NCBI RefSeq assembly: GCF_023744375.2
Contig: NZ_CP146284.1
Coordinates: 1,302,001-1,366,000 of the forward strand
DNA length: 64,000 bases
Direction: 5' to 3'
Source of the DNA: Parabacteroides sp. AD58
GTDB taxonomy: Bacteria > Bacteroidota > Bacteroidia > Bacteroidales > Tannerellaceae
The position numbers and the translations under genes were made by a program. A model generated the notes under the pieces. The model ran no database searches. It was not told where the DNA came from and saw nothing but the letters and a program-made list of their open reading frames with translations. Of the stretch, positions 8,367 through 17,605 are shown in pieces; within the stretch, counting starts at the first letter, position 1; every line of letters begins with the position of its first letter.

Positions 8367-8414
8367 GATCCGGACTGCATGTTATCAGCAAACTGCCAGC
8401 ATGCAACCCGGATC
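8367..8414 (-). terminator. Stem-loop downstream of the helicase gene
   Basis: GATCCGGACTGCATG (8367-8381) pairs with CATGCAACCCGGATC (8400-8414), 13 of 15 positions, with an 18-nt loop. It starts 14 bp beyond the helicase stop, and on the minus strand an A/T-rich stretch follows. Confidence 0.6.
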
Positions 8415-8428
8415 ATTTGTTCTCAGGA

Positions 8429-11400
8429 TTAATAAAGAAAGTGGTCTTCACAGAAATCCATGTAAGGTACATCTAAGTAGATTCCTGCTTGTTTCACAAA
8501 GGAAATCAAGTGCTGGAACAGCGGATCGAGATTCAGCAAATACGGATTTCCGACAAGAAACAGTTGTTCACGGGCCCGGGTCAGGGCGACATTCAGTTTG
8601 CGGTCAATCCGATTTCCTTCTTCTTCAAAGACGTTTCCGGTTAGAAAATCCAGCTGATAGCGTTTCTGAATCGTGAATCCGTAAATGATAACTTCCCGCT
8701 CACTTCCCTGATACCGCTCAACGGTATCAATCGTGATGTCATGCAGTTCTTTTAATCCCAAGCGATCCAGCTCATGACGAATCATAGCGATTTGATTCCG
8801 ATAAGGAACAATGACGCCGATACTCTTTTCCAACGAAAACGGGCGACCGTTCTTCTGATATAAATGCCAAACGGTTTCTACCATCTTGGCAATCATACAG
8901 GCCTCCGGGAGATTTGTTTTCACCGACTGGGTTAAGGGTGGTTGCGGAGACACCACAAAGGCAATCCGCTGCGTGGCCATCAGTTTTTCCAAACCGGACG
9001 GCAGGTATTCATGCCAGGGCAACGGCTGCTGCTGATGCTGAAGAGGCACCGGACGAAGCCGCATCTGGTAAAAAGCCTCATTGGGAAACGAAGAAATGGC
9101 CGGATGCATTCGCCCTTGTTTCTCCAGACAAAACGACAAACCGTTTTCTTCCTGCTGATATTTCAGCAGCCGTTCAAACAGGGATAGGCGGCAATTGGTT
9201 AATCCGATTTCCTGCAACAGAGGATCTGTCACCGCCGAATCGGCTTCCGATTGCAGCACAACGGCCGGCAACTGCTTATGATCGCCAATCAACACAAAAC
9301 GGTCGATGGCATTTTCGTCGCCATGTTTCGCACTCAGCAAAGCCAACAAATGCGGTTCCAGGATTTGTGAAGCCTCATCTACAATGGCCAAAGCAAATTT
9401 CTTCAGGGTAAAGATGGAAACATTGGAACTGAGATTGGTAGTCGTTCCCACAAAAACCCGCGTATTCTGAATCTTATTCCGTATTTCCTCCACCTTCCGG
9501 CATGATTCCATCTGCCGTTCCAACAGATAGGGTTTGTAAGCATCGTCACAGGAAAGGCTCATGCCCATGCGGATGAAATCAATCTTTTCCTTTACCAGCT
9601 TACTGCAAATCTCATCGACCGCCCGGTTGGTATAAGAGACCAGCAGGACGGAAGTATCCGGTTCGCTCAAGGCTTCTTTCAGGATATTGACCAGACCAAA
9701 AGAAGTCTTTCCGGTTCCCGGAGGGCCGATTAACAGAAAATAATCCCGGGCTTGCTTGGCTTTTAATACCAGCTCGTTGAACTCCGGACATTCGCCGTTC
9801 ATGCTGTAATCGCCCGTCAAACGGACAGACCGATCGATCACCGGTTTGCGTTGTCCCAACAACAACGACCGACGGTCGGCATTAGCCACTAAAAAAGCAT
9901 ACAGTGCCCGGAAAAGAAAACCAAACGAAGACTCCAAAAAGTCATGTTCGACAGCCCAACGATCGTCTGACGGCTTGTCGAACACCGCCTGATTACGCTG
10001 CAAGGCCCGCAGGCGCAATACCAGATGATCGGAATAGATGGATTCTACCTGGCAGCGATGGACGATGGTTTTGCGGGCATCCGGTTCTTTGTCTCTCGGG
10101 TAAGCATACAGAATCACGACATCTCCCGTCCGAAAGTTCGGCAAAAAATTATTTTCCTGTTCCGGGATACGCAAGGTAATCCGGTCGATTCCTTCGACCG
10201 CTTCATGACTGTTCTCTAATGAAATGATTTCCAAGTCACAGAAAATATCCCCGGTTTGTTTCTTCTCTTCCAGAGAATTATTCCAAACGGAGGCGAAACC
10301 GCTCCCCTCCTTTTCGGCCGTCCCGACTTTCGATAGGATATGTTCCTTCTCGATAAAGGCAAAGAAACGGTAAAAGTAAGCCCGTTCCAAATCGGATGCC
10401 TGCTGAATGGGTTTCAGCAAAGCAGCCAATTGCGGCTGCTGGTAACGTTTCCAGAGCTGATTGTCAATCTGCCTTATATTCAAATCCTCCGGAGTCAGTC
10501 CGTCAAAAAGCGCAGCCGCGCCTCCTTCACTGCACAACAAATCCTGCTTAACCATCCGATTCCGCACTTCAATGGCTTGAAACAACAGTTCAGGGGCCGG
10601 ACCTTCTTTCATCAGTCCGTCCTCATACTTAGAATACAAGAGGAAACTGGAGATTTCATCATTCCGCAAGTTATAATTATAATGTAGAAGGGCCAGATAT
10701 AAAAGCATCTGCACATAGTGTTTCTCTACATGCCGGTTCGTTCCGTATTCCCGTTTACCAGATTTCTGCTCCATCAATACCCGCATATCTTCCTGCAATA
10801 AGTCCATACGTCCTTGCAATCCCAACATTTCGCAGAAGAAGGAAGGTTCGAGGATGATCTGGTCAAGATGTAAATCACAGACCTGCTTGAACTGTTTATG
10901 AATCATTTCCTCCAGGATGTGATACTGCTTTTGGGCATCAACGTGGAAAGAAGGATCCATATCCGGACACGTTGCTAATTTAAGAGCATTCTCACGAAAG
11001 AAACGTTTCACGCTCTCGGCATACGGAACCGGCGTATCAGGATTCTTTTCATTCACTACTTCATCCAACAGCTGACTGGCAAAGTTTCCCAAGAGAATCG
11101 CCCGGCTGTTGGCTGCCGGCTTGATTTTATTCAGCAGATAAGTCAGCGGTGTGCATCCATAAGCCTCAAAACAATTGGCGATAGCTGATACATCGATCAG
11201 ATAATCCGGTTCATAGATAATCAGTTCCGCCAGATAAATATCGTCCTGCACCCGATAAGGATGAATCAGGTTCAGTTGCGAACCTTTCACCAGTAAGTCT
11301 TGCAGATAACTCCAGTCGCCAAAGTAATTGGTCTGCCGGTAACGTATCTGTATGAACTCGGTCTCCTCGGCTTCCGTCTTTCCATAAATATATTCATCGT

Positions 11401-11836
11401 CCCACGAATCGACCAACACACGCAAATAAGAGCCCAACGGAGAGGCAGATTTAACTGCATAGCGATAAGTAGCAGGCAAACATGCTACCAGTTCTTCCGG
11501 AATCTTTTCCTGATACAAACGGGAAACGAACTCCGACAAGACTTTCATATCTTGCAGAAACGTTTTCTCCAATACAGCTTCATTGGCGTCATGCAAGGAA
11601 CGGCAACGAGCACGCAAGGCATTGATCCGCTTATAGTCCGCTTCCTCATAGCCCAATTCCTTACACAGATAATCCATCCGAGCAAACGGACCGGAGAAAT
11701 CGAACGAACAGTCGCGTGTCTTTTCTTTCAATATTTCCAGGAAAATCCGGTACAGCTTAGCATATTTCGTCCGGATATCCAGTGCTTCCTGCCGGCACAG
11801 CTCCAGTAAATCCGAATAGAAAGCATTATTCCACAT
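8429..11836 (-). CDS. Dna2-like nuclease-helicase (PD-(D/E)XK nuclease plus SF1 helicase)
   Basis: Large 1,135-residue protein expected to unwind and trim DNA in replication or repair. A Cas4/RecB-like nuclease core sits near residues 325-365 (LGLQGRMDLLQ then VLMEQKSGK, the D and ExK of the PD-(D/E)XK motif). The UPF1/Dna2-type superfamily 1 helicase follows: Walker A GPPGTGKTSFG near residue 705, Walker B AIVDEASQ near 815, a GDHKQLPAVV motif III, and C-terminal motifs TVERYQGSEREVII and VALTRAREQ near 1090. The N-terminal 300 residues are helical and not recognised. The gene starts inside the end of the upstream dehydrogenase gene (11-bp overlap), so the two are co-transcribed. I see no adjacent cas or restriction genes, and a general repair role is likelier than defence. 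Confidence 0.88.
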   Translation of the reverse strand: MWNNAFYSDLLELCRQEALDIRTKYAKLYRIFLEILKEKTRDCSFDFSGPFARMDYLCKELGYEEADYKRINALRARCRSLHDANEAVLEKTFLQDMKVLSEFVSRLYQEKIPEELVACLPATYRYAVKSASPLGSYLRVLVDSWDDEYIYGKTEAEETEFIQIRYRQTNYFGDWSYLQDLLVKGSQLNLIHPYRVQDDIYLAELIIYEPDYLIDVSAIANCFEAYGCTPLTYLLNKIKPAANSRAILLGNFASQLLDEVVNEKNPDTPVPYAESVKRFFRENALKLATCPDMDPSFHVDAQKQYHILEEMIHKQFKQVCDLHLDQIILEPSFFCEMLGLQGRMDLLQEDMRVLMEQKSGKREYGTNRHVEKHYVQMLLYLALLHYNYNLRNDEISSFLLYSKYEDGLMKEGPAPELLFQAIEVRNRMVKQDLLCSEGGAAALFDGLTPEDLNIRQIDNQLWKRYQQPQLAALLKPIQQASDLERAYFYRFFAFIEKEHILSKVGTAEKEGSGFASVWNNSLEEKKQTGDIFCDLEIISLENSHEAVEGIDRITLRIPEQENNFLPNFRTGDVVILYAYPRDKEPDARKTIVHRCQVESIYSDHLVLRLRALQRNQAVFDKPSDDRWAVEHDFLESSFGFLFRALYAFLVANADRRSLLLGQRKPVIDRSVRLTGDYSMNGECPEFNELVLKAKQARDYFLLIGPPGTGKTSFGLVNILKEALSEPDTSVLLVSYTNRAVDEICSKLVKEKIDFIRMGMSLSCDDAYKPYLLERQMESCRKVEEIRNKIQNTRVFVGTTTNLSSNVSIFTLKKFALAIVDEASQILEPHLLALLSAKHGDENAIDRFVLIGDHKQLPAVVLQSEADSAVTDPLLQEIGLTNCRLSLFERLLKYQQEENGLSFCLEKQGRMHPAISSFPNEAFYQMRLRPVPLQHQQQPLPWHEYLPSGLEKLMATQRIAFVVSPQPPLTQSVKTNLPEACMIAKMVETVWHLYQKNGRPFSLEKSIGVIVPYRNQIAMIRHELDRLGLKELHDITIDTVERYQGSEREVIIYGFTIQKRYQLDFLTGNVFEEEGNRIDRKLNVALTRAREQLFLVGNPYLLNLDPLFQHLISFVKQAGIYLDVPYMDFCEDHFLY

Positions 11837-12647
11837 AGATCATCTTTTTGGTCATTCCGCCATCGATCACGATGTTTTCGCCGTTGATAAAGTCATTTCC
11901 GTCCTGACACAAGAAGACACACATCCGGGCAATATCTTCCGGCCGCCCGACTCTTCCTGAAGGATGTTGCAAATGATCCTGACTTGTCAGTTGGTCATAA
12001 TCATGCGTCGCTATCCAGCCAGGGGAAATCGAATTGACAGTAATATGCCATTCCGCCAGAGAAACAGCCAACGCATGCGTCAAGGAATAAATACCTCCTT
12101 TCGAAGCTGAATATCCTTCGGTGCCGGCCTCACTCATCAAATAACGAGTCGAACAGAGATTGATAATACGCCCGTAAGGATTTGGAAATGTCTGTTGCTT
12201 CCGGTGTAACGCCAGATAACGGGAAGCCACGAAGACCGGCCGCAGATTGATCGATAAAATCCGGTCGAATTCTTCCACCGTCGTTTCTGTCAGAGGAGAA
12301 AACTCGCTGATTCCGGCATTATTGATCAAGATATCCACATCGCCCCAGCGGTCAAACAGTTGCTGCAGACAAGATTCCAAAGCCTCTTTATCACTGACAT
12401 CCGCCGGAAAGAAAAGCGCCCCGGTTTCCTTCGACGTTTCTTTTCCCCGCTCCGCATCGCGGTCGCAAAACGCCACCCGGTAACCTTCGTTACTAAAAGC
12501 CTTCACGATAGCTTTACCGATACCCGAAGCTCCACCCGTTACAAACACCCGGCGTTTGTGTCCGGCACGATTACTTACCGGTTTCTTCGGCATCGCCTTG
12601 CGGGCTTCCAACTCTTCCATTTTCCTTTCAATATAATTATCTGCCAT
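11826..12647 (-). CDS. Short-chain dehydrogenase/reductase (SDR family)
   Basis: NAD(P)-dependent cytoplasmic oxidoreductase of 273 residues. After a charged N-terminal extension of about 30 residues the classical SDR fold is complete: cofactor motif TGGASGIGKA, acidic CDRDAE at the end of strand 2 (NAD-type preference), DVSD, the NNAGIS motif, catalytic Ser in NLCSTRY, and YSASKGG (Tyr and Lys). The C-terminal IDGGM tail is typical. The long N-terminal extension is unusual, and MADNYIERKMEELEARK may form a helix. It is the first gene of a two-gene operon with the helicase. The substrate cannot be predicted. Confidence 0.93.
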   Translation of the reverse strand: MADNYIERKMEELEARKAMPKKPVSNRAGHKRRVFVTGGASGIGKAIVKAFSNEGYRVAFCDRDAERGKETSKETGALFFPADVSDKEALESCLQQLFDRWGDVDILINNAGISEFSPLTETTVEEFDRILSINLRPVFVASRYLALHRKQQTFPNPYGRIINLCSTRYLMSEAGTEGYSASKGGIYSLTHALAVSLAEWHITVNSISPGWIATHDYDQLTSQDHLQHPSGRVGRPEDIARMCVFLCQDGNDFINGENIVIDGGMTKKMIYVE

Positions 12648-12670
12648 CTTTTTCTTGATTTAAACGGATG

Positions 12671-12677
12671 CAAGGTA
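12671..12677 (-). promoter_or_regulatory. Probable -7 box of the SDR-helicase operon
   Basis: On the minus strand TACCTTG, one T short of TAnnTTTG, 24 bp upstream of the SDR start codon. Confidence 0.4.
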
Positions 12678-12801
12678 CGAATAATTTATGAGAAGTACCC
12701 GACTGCAGACGTTGGAAGCATTTCTTCCATATACACAATCACTATACACCTTTTTTGAATGCATCAATTATCTCCAATAAGTTTTACTTCGGAAAAATAT
12801 G

Positions 12802-12809
12802 TATCTTTA
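12802..12809 (+). promoter_or_regulatory. Probable -7 box of sbcDC
   Basis: TATCTTTA, one mismatch from TAnnTTTG, 21 bp before the ATG at 12831. It rules out the more upstream in-frame ATG at 12759 as the start. Confidence 0.5.
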
Positions 12810-12830
12810 GACATCCAAAAAGCAACAGAC

Positions 12831-14045
12831 ATGAAACTGATTCATACCAGCGACTGGCATCTGGGCCATACCTTATATAATTACGACAGAACAGAAGAGC
12901 AACAGGCATTTCTCCTGCAATTGGCGGAAATCGTGGAGCGCGAACAGCCGGATGCTCTTCTCGTAAGTGGAGATGTTTACCATTATTCATCGCCTTCGGC
13001 AGCCGTACAGAAGATGTACACCGAAGCCATGTTGGAGATTCACCGGCGGTGTCCATCGATGACCATCGTCGTGACGGCTGGCAACCACGACAGCAGTTCC
13101 AAACTCGAAATCACCCGAAGTTTATGGGAGAGTTTCGGTTTGCACGTAGTAGGTTCCATCCAGCGGGAAGAAGAAACAGTCCAATGGACACGGCACATTG
13201 TCGAAGTAACCGGAAAAGACGGTCGGCCAGTCGGCTACATTCTCCCGGTGCCTCACGTTTATCCGCAGAACTTTCCGAGTCCTGATCCGGAGATGAAACG
13301 GGAAGAACGGATGCCGTATTTCTTCCAGACCTTATTGGATGAGACGAAACGAATCAACACCACAGGTTTGCCAGTCGTACTGATGGCACATCTGGCTGTT
13401 ACCGGTTCCGATACGACCGGACATACCGATCTCATTGGCGGGATGGATTATTTTCCCCTGAACCAATTGGGAACAGGTTACGATTATCTCGCCTTAGGAC
13501 ACATTCATTGCCCGCAAACCCTAAAAGGAAGCGACGGACGCGCTCGCTATTGCGGTACGCCCTATCCGGTAAGCTTTGATGAAACGTATCCGCATTCGGT
13601 TTCGTTGGTAACCGTTGAATCTGGGAAACAGCCCGAAATCCAAATCATTCCGATCGAGAATCCGTGGCCATGCCTTACCTTGCCCCCAGAACCGCTTCCG
13701 TTTGAAGAAGCCTTGCAGCAGCTGAAAGAGTTTCCCGACGACAAACGGGCTTATATCCGTCTCAATGTCCTGTCTGAAAATTATCTGTCGCCCGACTGTC
13801 AGGAACGGGCTTCCGAAGCGACCCGCGGAAAGGCGTGCCGGTATTGCTACATCAAACTCAACCGCCAGCAGAAGGAAACCGGCGAGGAGCAGCCTCACCT
13901 CAGTATCCAGGAACTCAAACAGCAGTCGCCTTTAGAAATTGCCCGCCGTTATTATCAGGAGACAACCGGCAACACCATGGACGACGAATTGAACCTCCTG
14001 CTGCAGGAAGCCATGAATCAGATTCACTCATCAGCAAACGAATAG
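12831..14045 (+). CDS. sbcD: Exonuclease SbcD (Mre11-like nuclease subunit)
   Basis: Nuclease subunit of the SbcCD complex, which opens DNA hairpins and processes blocked double-strand ends. The 404-residue protein begins at 12831 with the metallophosphoesterase motif MKLIHTSDWHLGHTLYNYDR. The further metal-binding motifs follow: LVSGDVYHYSSPS, VVTAGNHDSSSKLE, LMAHLAVTGS and LALGHIHCPQ. An in-frame ATG at 12759 would add 24 residues, but it lies before the promoter-like box. sbcC starts 3 bp after the stop, giving the usual sbcDC operon. Confidence 0.96.
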   Translation: MKLIHTSDWHLGHTLYNYDRTEEQQAFLLQLAEIVEREQPDALLVSGDVYHYSSPSAAVQKMYTEAMLEIHRRCPSMTIVVTAGNHDSSSKLEITRSLWESFGLHVVGSIQREEETVQWTRHIVEVTGKDGRPVGYILPVPHVYPQNFPSPDPEMKREERMPYFFQTLLDETKRINTTGLPVVLMAHLAVTGSDTTGHTDLIGGMDYFPLNQLGTGYDYLALGHIHCPQTLKGSDGRARYCGTPYPVSFDETYPHSVSLVTVESGKQPEIQIIPIENPWPCLTLPPEPLPFEEALQQLKEFPDDKRAYIRLNVLSENYLSPDCQERASEATRGKACRYCYIKLNRQQKETGEEQPHLSIQELKQQSPLEIARRYYQETTGNTMDDELNLLLQEAMNQIHSSANE

Positions 14046-14048
14046 ACT

Positions 14049-17000
14049 ATGAAGCTACAACAACTCATCATAAAGAACCTGGCTTCGATTGAAGAAGCTA
14101 CCATTGATTTTGAGCACGGCCCGCTGGCCGAAGAATCTATCTTCTTGATCTGCGGAGAGACAGGCGCCGGAAAGAGTACGATTCTCGATGCCATCTGTCT
14201 GGCTCTTTACAACGATACGCCCCGGATGCAACGGTCGCCGAAAGAAAAATATACAGACGTAGGACATACGTTTTCGGATAAGAAAGAAGAAATCAACATT
14301 GATGATGTCCGCCAGCTGATGCGTCGCAACACAGCCGAAGCATGGGTGGAACTTTCATTCATCGGAAGTAACGAGATTCCCTACCTGTCTCGCTGGTATG
14401 TTGCAAAAGCACGAAAGAAAGTGGATGGTAACATTCAGAAAGTTGCCTGGACACTTACCAACCGGAAAACAGGTGAAGAGCTGAAGAAAGTAAAGGAAGT
14501 GGAAGACGAAATCCAGCGGTGTATCGGCTTGAACTTCGAACAATTCTGCCGGACAACCTTATTGGCACAAGGTGAATTTACCCGTTTCCTCCAAAGCCGT
14601 GAAGCAGATAAGTCTGAAATCCTGGAGAAACTCACCGGAACGGATATCTATTCCCGGATCGGAATGAAAATCTATGACATCACCAAACAGAAGAAAGACG
14701 CCTACGATCTGCAGCACCAACGGATCGCTGCGACACATCTGCTCAGTGAAGAAGAAAAAGAAACTCTCCTCGCTTCGTTGGAACAACTGAAGCAAGACAG
14801 CCGGCAACAGGAAGTCATTGCCAAAGAACTGAACCGAAAACATGAATGGCTCCGCCAAGAACTGGAGTATCATAAAACCCGGCAGGAGCATCAAATCCAG
14901 CTGGAAGCTATCGAATCCCGAATCCATTCAGATGAATATCGGGAACAAAGCCGCCTTATCCAAGAATGGGATGTAACAACGGATGCCCGTAAACTCCTCA
15001 AAGAAAACAAGGAGAGAGACAAGGAAATCACCCGGCAAGTGCAGGAAGAGCAGCAATATCTTCAACAATTCATCAATCTTTCCGAAGGAATCTTGTACGA
15101 AGAGGAAAAGATACGCTCCTGGCAACAGGAAGAAAATACAATCCGGAAGTATCTGGAATCGCAGCAGCCTTTCGCCGACATGTTTGCCCAAAGTCAGACT
15201 ATCCTGACGCATTTGCAGAACATTCTCAACACACAAGCCCAAGAGAAAGAACGGAAAGTGCGGTTGGAACAGGAAAACAGCCGCTTACCCCAAATGGAAG
15301 AAGCTTGTACCCGACAAGCCGACCGGCTGAAATTGGAAAGAGAAAAAGGAGAACAGCAGGATGCGCTTCTCCAACAAATGAACCGGCAATACCAGGAGAT
15401 GGATATGCCTGCCCGGCAAGCCGAATCCAAGCGGTTGTCGGAACAGGAAATGCAACTCACGAAAACAGTTCATACCTTGCAGGCTTTCTTCTCCGCCCAA
15501 CAAACCCTGCAAGAAGCACAAAAAGCAGAACAGGAAACTGCGGCTAAATTAGAGGAAGCAAAACAGCAACATCTCCTCTTGAAAGAAAAAGTGACTTCGT
15601 ACCAAAAGACCTTTGACGAAGCAGAGAAGCTATACGAGAAACAAAAGGAATGTACCGAACAATGGGCGGCAGAAGCCCGTTCCCGTCTGCAGCCCGGCGA
15701 TACCTGTCCGGTCTGCGGTCAGCGAATTACGGAATTACCTTCCGACGAAAACTTCCGTTCTCTATTAGAGCCGGTTCATCAACATCTGCTGGAGAAGAAA
15801 AAACAACTGGAGGAAGTTTTGGCAGAAGTAGCACAGAATACGGCTTATGGAAAAAGTCTTGCCACTCTGTTCCAGCAGAACCAGCGGCAAACAAGCTTGG
15901 CCGAAAAGAAGTGTCAGCAAGCGCAATCGGAAGCCAGGCAGCAGAGCAAGCTGGCCGGATATGAAGTCATCTCTCCGGATATCTTATCCGAAATACCGAT
16001 AAGACAAGACGAAATCCATCGCAAGCAAGAGGAGGTCAATCGGCAGATCAAGCAGGCACAGACCTGTCTCGATGCCATTTCCAAACAACAAAAGCAGAAG
16101 GACCAGCAGCAGAAAGCCATTGAACAATGTCTGAATGCCCTGAATCAGGCGGAGAAAAAACGGACCGAACAGATCAACAAGATACAGACTTTGCAGGAAC
16201 TGATCCGTAGCGACCAGGAAAGTGCTACCCGTTCGCTGCAGACAGTCCGTGAACAAATAAGCTGGCCTGAGTGGGAAACGGACTGGCATACTTCTCCTGA
16301 CGATTTCATTCTCCAGCTGAAGCAGGAAGCTTCTGTTTATGCCCAGCAGCAAAAAAGAGTAGAAGCTCTCATCAATCAACGAAACTTAGTCCAACAGGCA
16401 GTAGATGAAATGAAAAGCCTGCAGCAGCAAACCCGGGAAGAATATCCCCACTGGGAAACCGGAACGCTTCATCCGCAGCCTGTCCAGGCGTTAAGTAAAG
16501 GTTGGAGTCAGCTCTTTGCGCATGTCAAAACGCTACACCAGTCGCAACTCCATACCCGTGAATTACAGGAAAAAGGCACTCAGGCCTTGCAGGACTTTCT
16601 GCAACAACATCCGGAATTTACACAGGAGAAGCTGGAACAACTGGCAGCATTTCCGCCGGAACAAATCCAAAGCTGGCGGGAAGAGCAGCAGAAACAGAAT
16701 GAATCCCGTGTGGCTGTCCGCGCCAAACTGGAACTGGTAATCCAGCAAATCCAGCAGCATCAGGAGAGTAAGCCGGAGCTGGAAGAAGAGGTTTCGCTGG
16801 AAGAACTGAAAAAGCAATACGAGGAAAAGAACCGGATTATCCAAGATTTCAACCAGCAAATCGGACAAAAGCAAAACCTGCTGGATGAGAACCGCAAAAA
16901 CGAAGAGCGGCTACGGAAAGAAAAAGAAATCGAGGAGCAACTGGAACTCGACTATCAGAAATGGAAACGCCTGTGTTTCTACTTCGGAGACGAAAAGGGA

Positions 17001-17465
17001 AAAACATTCCGAAACATTGCCCAAAGTTTCGTCTTAAAGGAGTTGTTGCATGGCGCCAACTACTATCTGAAGCGGTTAACCGACCGTTATGAACTGGAAT
17101 GTCAGGCCGGTTCACTGACAATTCTGCTCCGTGACTTTTATCAAGGAGGAACAGCCCGTCCGGCAAGTACGCTTTCCGGAGGCGAAAGTTTCCTAGTCTC
17201 GCTGGCATTAGCCTTAGGATTATCCTCGATCAGCCAGCAAAGTCTATCGGTAGATACGCTTTTCATCGACGAAGGATTTGGAACACTCAGCGAAGGATAC
17301 TTGCAGACCGTCATGGATACACTGGAAAAACTGCATCAGCTGGGCGGTAAGAAAGTAGGAATCATCAGTCACGTTTCCGGACTACGCGAACGGATCAAGG
17401 CACAGATACAAGTCCGTCGCATCGATAATTCACGGAGTGAAATTATTACTCTGTTGGATGAATGA
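14049..17465 (+). CDS. sbcC: Exonuclease SbcC (Rad50-like ATPase subunit)
   Basis: SMC-like ATPase partner of SbcD, 1,138 residues. The N-terminal Walker A reads CGETGAGKST (about residues 36-45). A very long glutamine-rich coiled coil is broken near residue 553 by the zinc hook CPVCGQ, through which two molecules join. The C-terminal ATPase half has the ABC signature LSGGESFLVSLALALGLS (about residue 1042) and Walker B DTLFIDEGFGTLS (about residue 1070). All parts are intact and the length is normal. It follows sbcD by 3 bp and is followed by a hairpin at 17497-17540. Confidence 0.97.
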   Translation: MKLQQLIIKNLASIEEATIDFEHGPLAEESIFLICGETGAGKSTILDAICLALYNDTPRMQRSPKEKYTDVGHTFSDKKEEINIDDVRQLMRRNTAEAWVELSFIGSNEIPYLSRWYVAKARKKVDGNIQKVAWTLTNRKTGEELKKVKEVEDEIQRCIGLNFEQFCRTTLLAQGEFTRFLQSREADKSEILEKLTGTDIYSRIGMKIYDITKQKKDAYDLQHQRIAATHLLSEEEKETLLASLEQLKQDSRQQEVIAKELNRKHEWLRQELEYHKTRQEHQIQLEAIESRIHSDEYREQSRLIQEWDVTTDARKLLKENKERDKEITRQVQEEQQYLQQFINLSEGILYEEEKIRSWQQEENTIRKYLESQQPFADMFAQSQTILTHLQNILNTQAQEKERKVRLEQENSRLPQMEEACTRQADRLKLEREKGEQQDALLQQMNRQYQEMDMPARQAESKRLSEQEMQLTKTVHTLQAFFSAQQTLQEAQKAEQETAAKLEEAKQQHLLLKEKVTSYQKTFDEAEKLYEKQKECTEQWAAEARSRLQPGDTCPVCGQRITELPSDENFRSLLEPVHQHLLEKKKQLEEVLAEVAQNTAYGKSLATLFQQNQRQTSLAEKKCQQAQSEARQQSKLAGYEVISPDILSEIPIRQDEIHRKQEEVNRQIKQAQTCLDAISKQQKQKDQQQKAIEQCLNALNQAEKKRTEQINKIQTLQELIRSDQESATRSLQTVREQISWPEWETDWHTSPDDFILQLKQEASVYAQQQKRVEALINQRNLVQQAVDEMKSLQQQTREEYPHWETGTLHPQPVQALSKGWSQLFAHVKTLHQSQLHTRELQEKGTQALQDFLQQHPEFTQEKLEQLAAFPPEQIQSWREEQQKQNESRVAVRAKLELVIQQIQQHQESKPELEEEVSLEELKKQYEEKNRIIQDFNQQIGQKQNLLDENRKNEERLRKEKEIEEQLELDYQKWKRLCFYFGDEKGKTFRNIAQSFVLKELLHGANYYLKRLTDRYELECQAGSLTILLRDFYQGGTARPASTLSGGESFLVSLALALGLSSISQQSLSVDTLFIDEGFGTLSEGYLQTVMDTLEKLHQLGGKKVGIISHVSGLRERIKAQIQVRRIDNSRSEIITLLDE

Positions 17466-17496
17466 TTTTACTCACGAAATCTCTTTACGAAACTCA

Positions 17497-17540
17497 CGAG
17501 AATCCGTTTTGATTCCCGGGAAAGTCAAAACCGATTCTCG
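17497..17540. terminator. Inverted repeat behind sbcC (possible terminator)
   Basis: CGAGAATCCGTTTTGA (17497-17512) and TCAAAACCGATTCTCG (17525-17540) form a 16-bp stem with one mismatch and a 12-nt loop, 31 bp after sbcC. A strong T run is lacking, so its role as terminator is likely but not certain. Confidence 0.5.
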
Positions 17541-17573
17541 AGGGTTTTGTAAACAGGATAAAAAACAGTTTTG

Positions 17574-17581
17574 TACCTTTG
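17574..17581 (+). promoter_or_regulatory. -7 promoter box of the MATE transporter gene
   Basis: TACCTTTG matches TAnnTTTG. It lies 24 bp before the ATG at 17606 and overlaps a non-ATG start at 17579, which is therefore rejected. A TTTG stands 24 bp upstream, a little further than the usual 19-21. Confidence 0.6.
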
Positions 17582-17605
17582 CCGTCGATTTCAAATCTAC
17601 TGTCT

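Noticed and set aside
8429..12647. Anti-phage defence island around the nuclease-helicase
   Set aside because: No other defence gene is adjacent; the neighbours are a dehydrogenase and sbcDC, which fit general metabolism and repair.
12759..12830. Longer N-terminus of SbcD
   Set aside because: The extra 24 residues precede the conserved nuclease start and overlap the promoter-like box.
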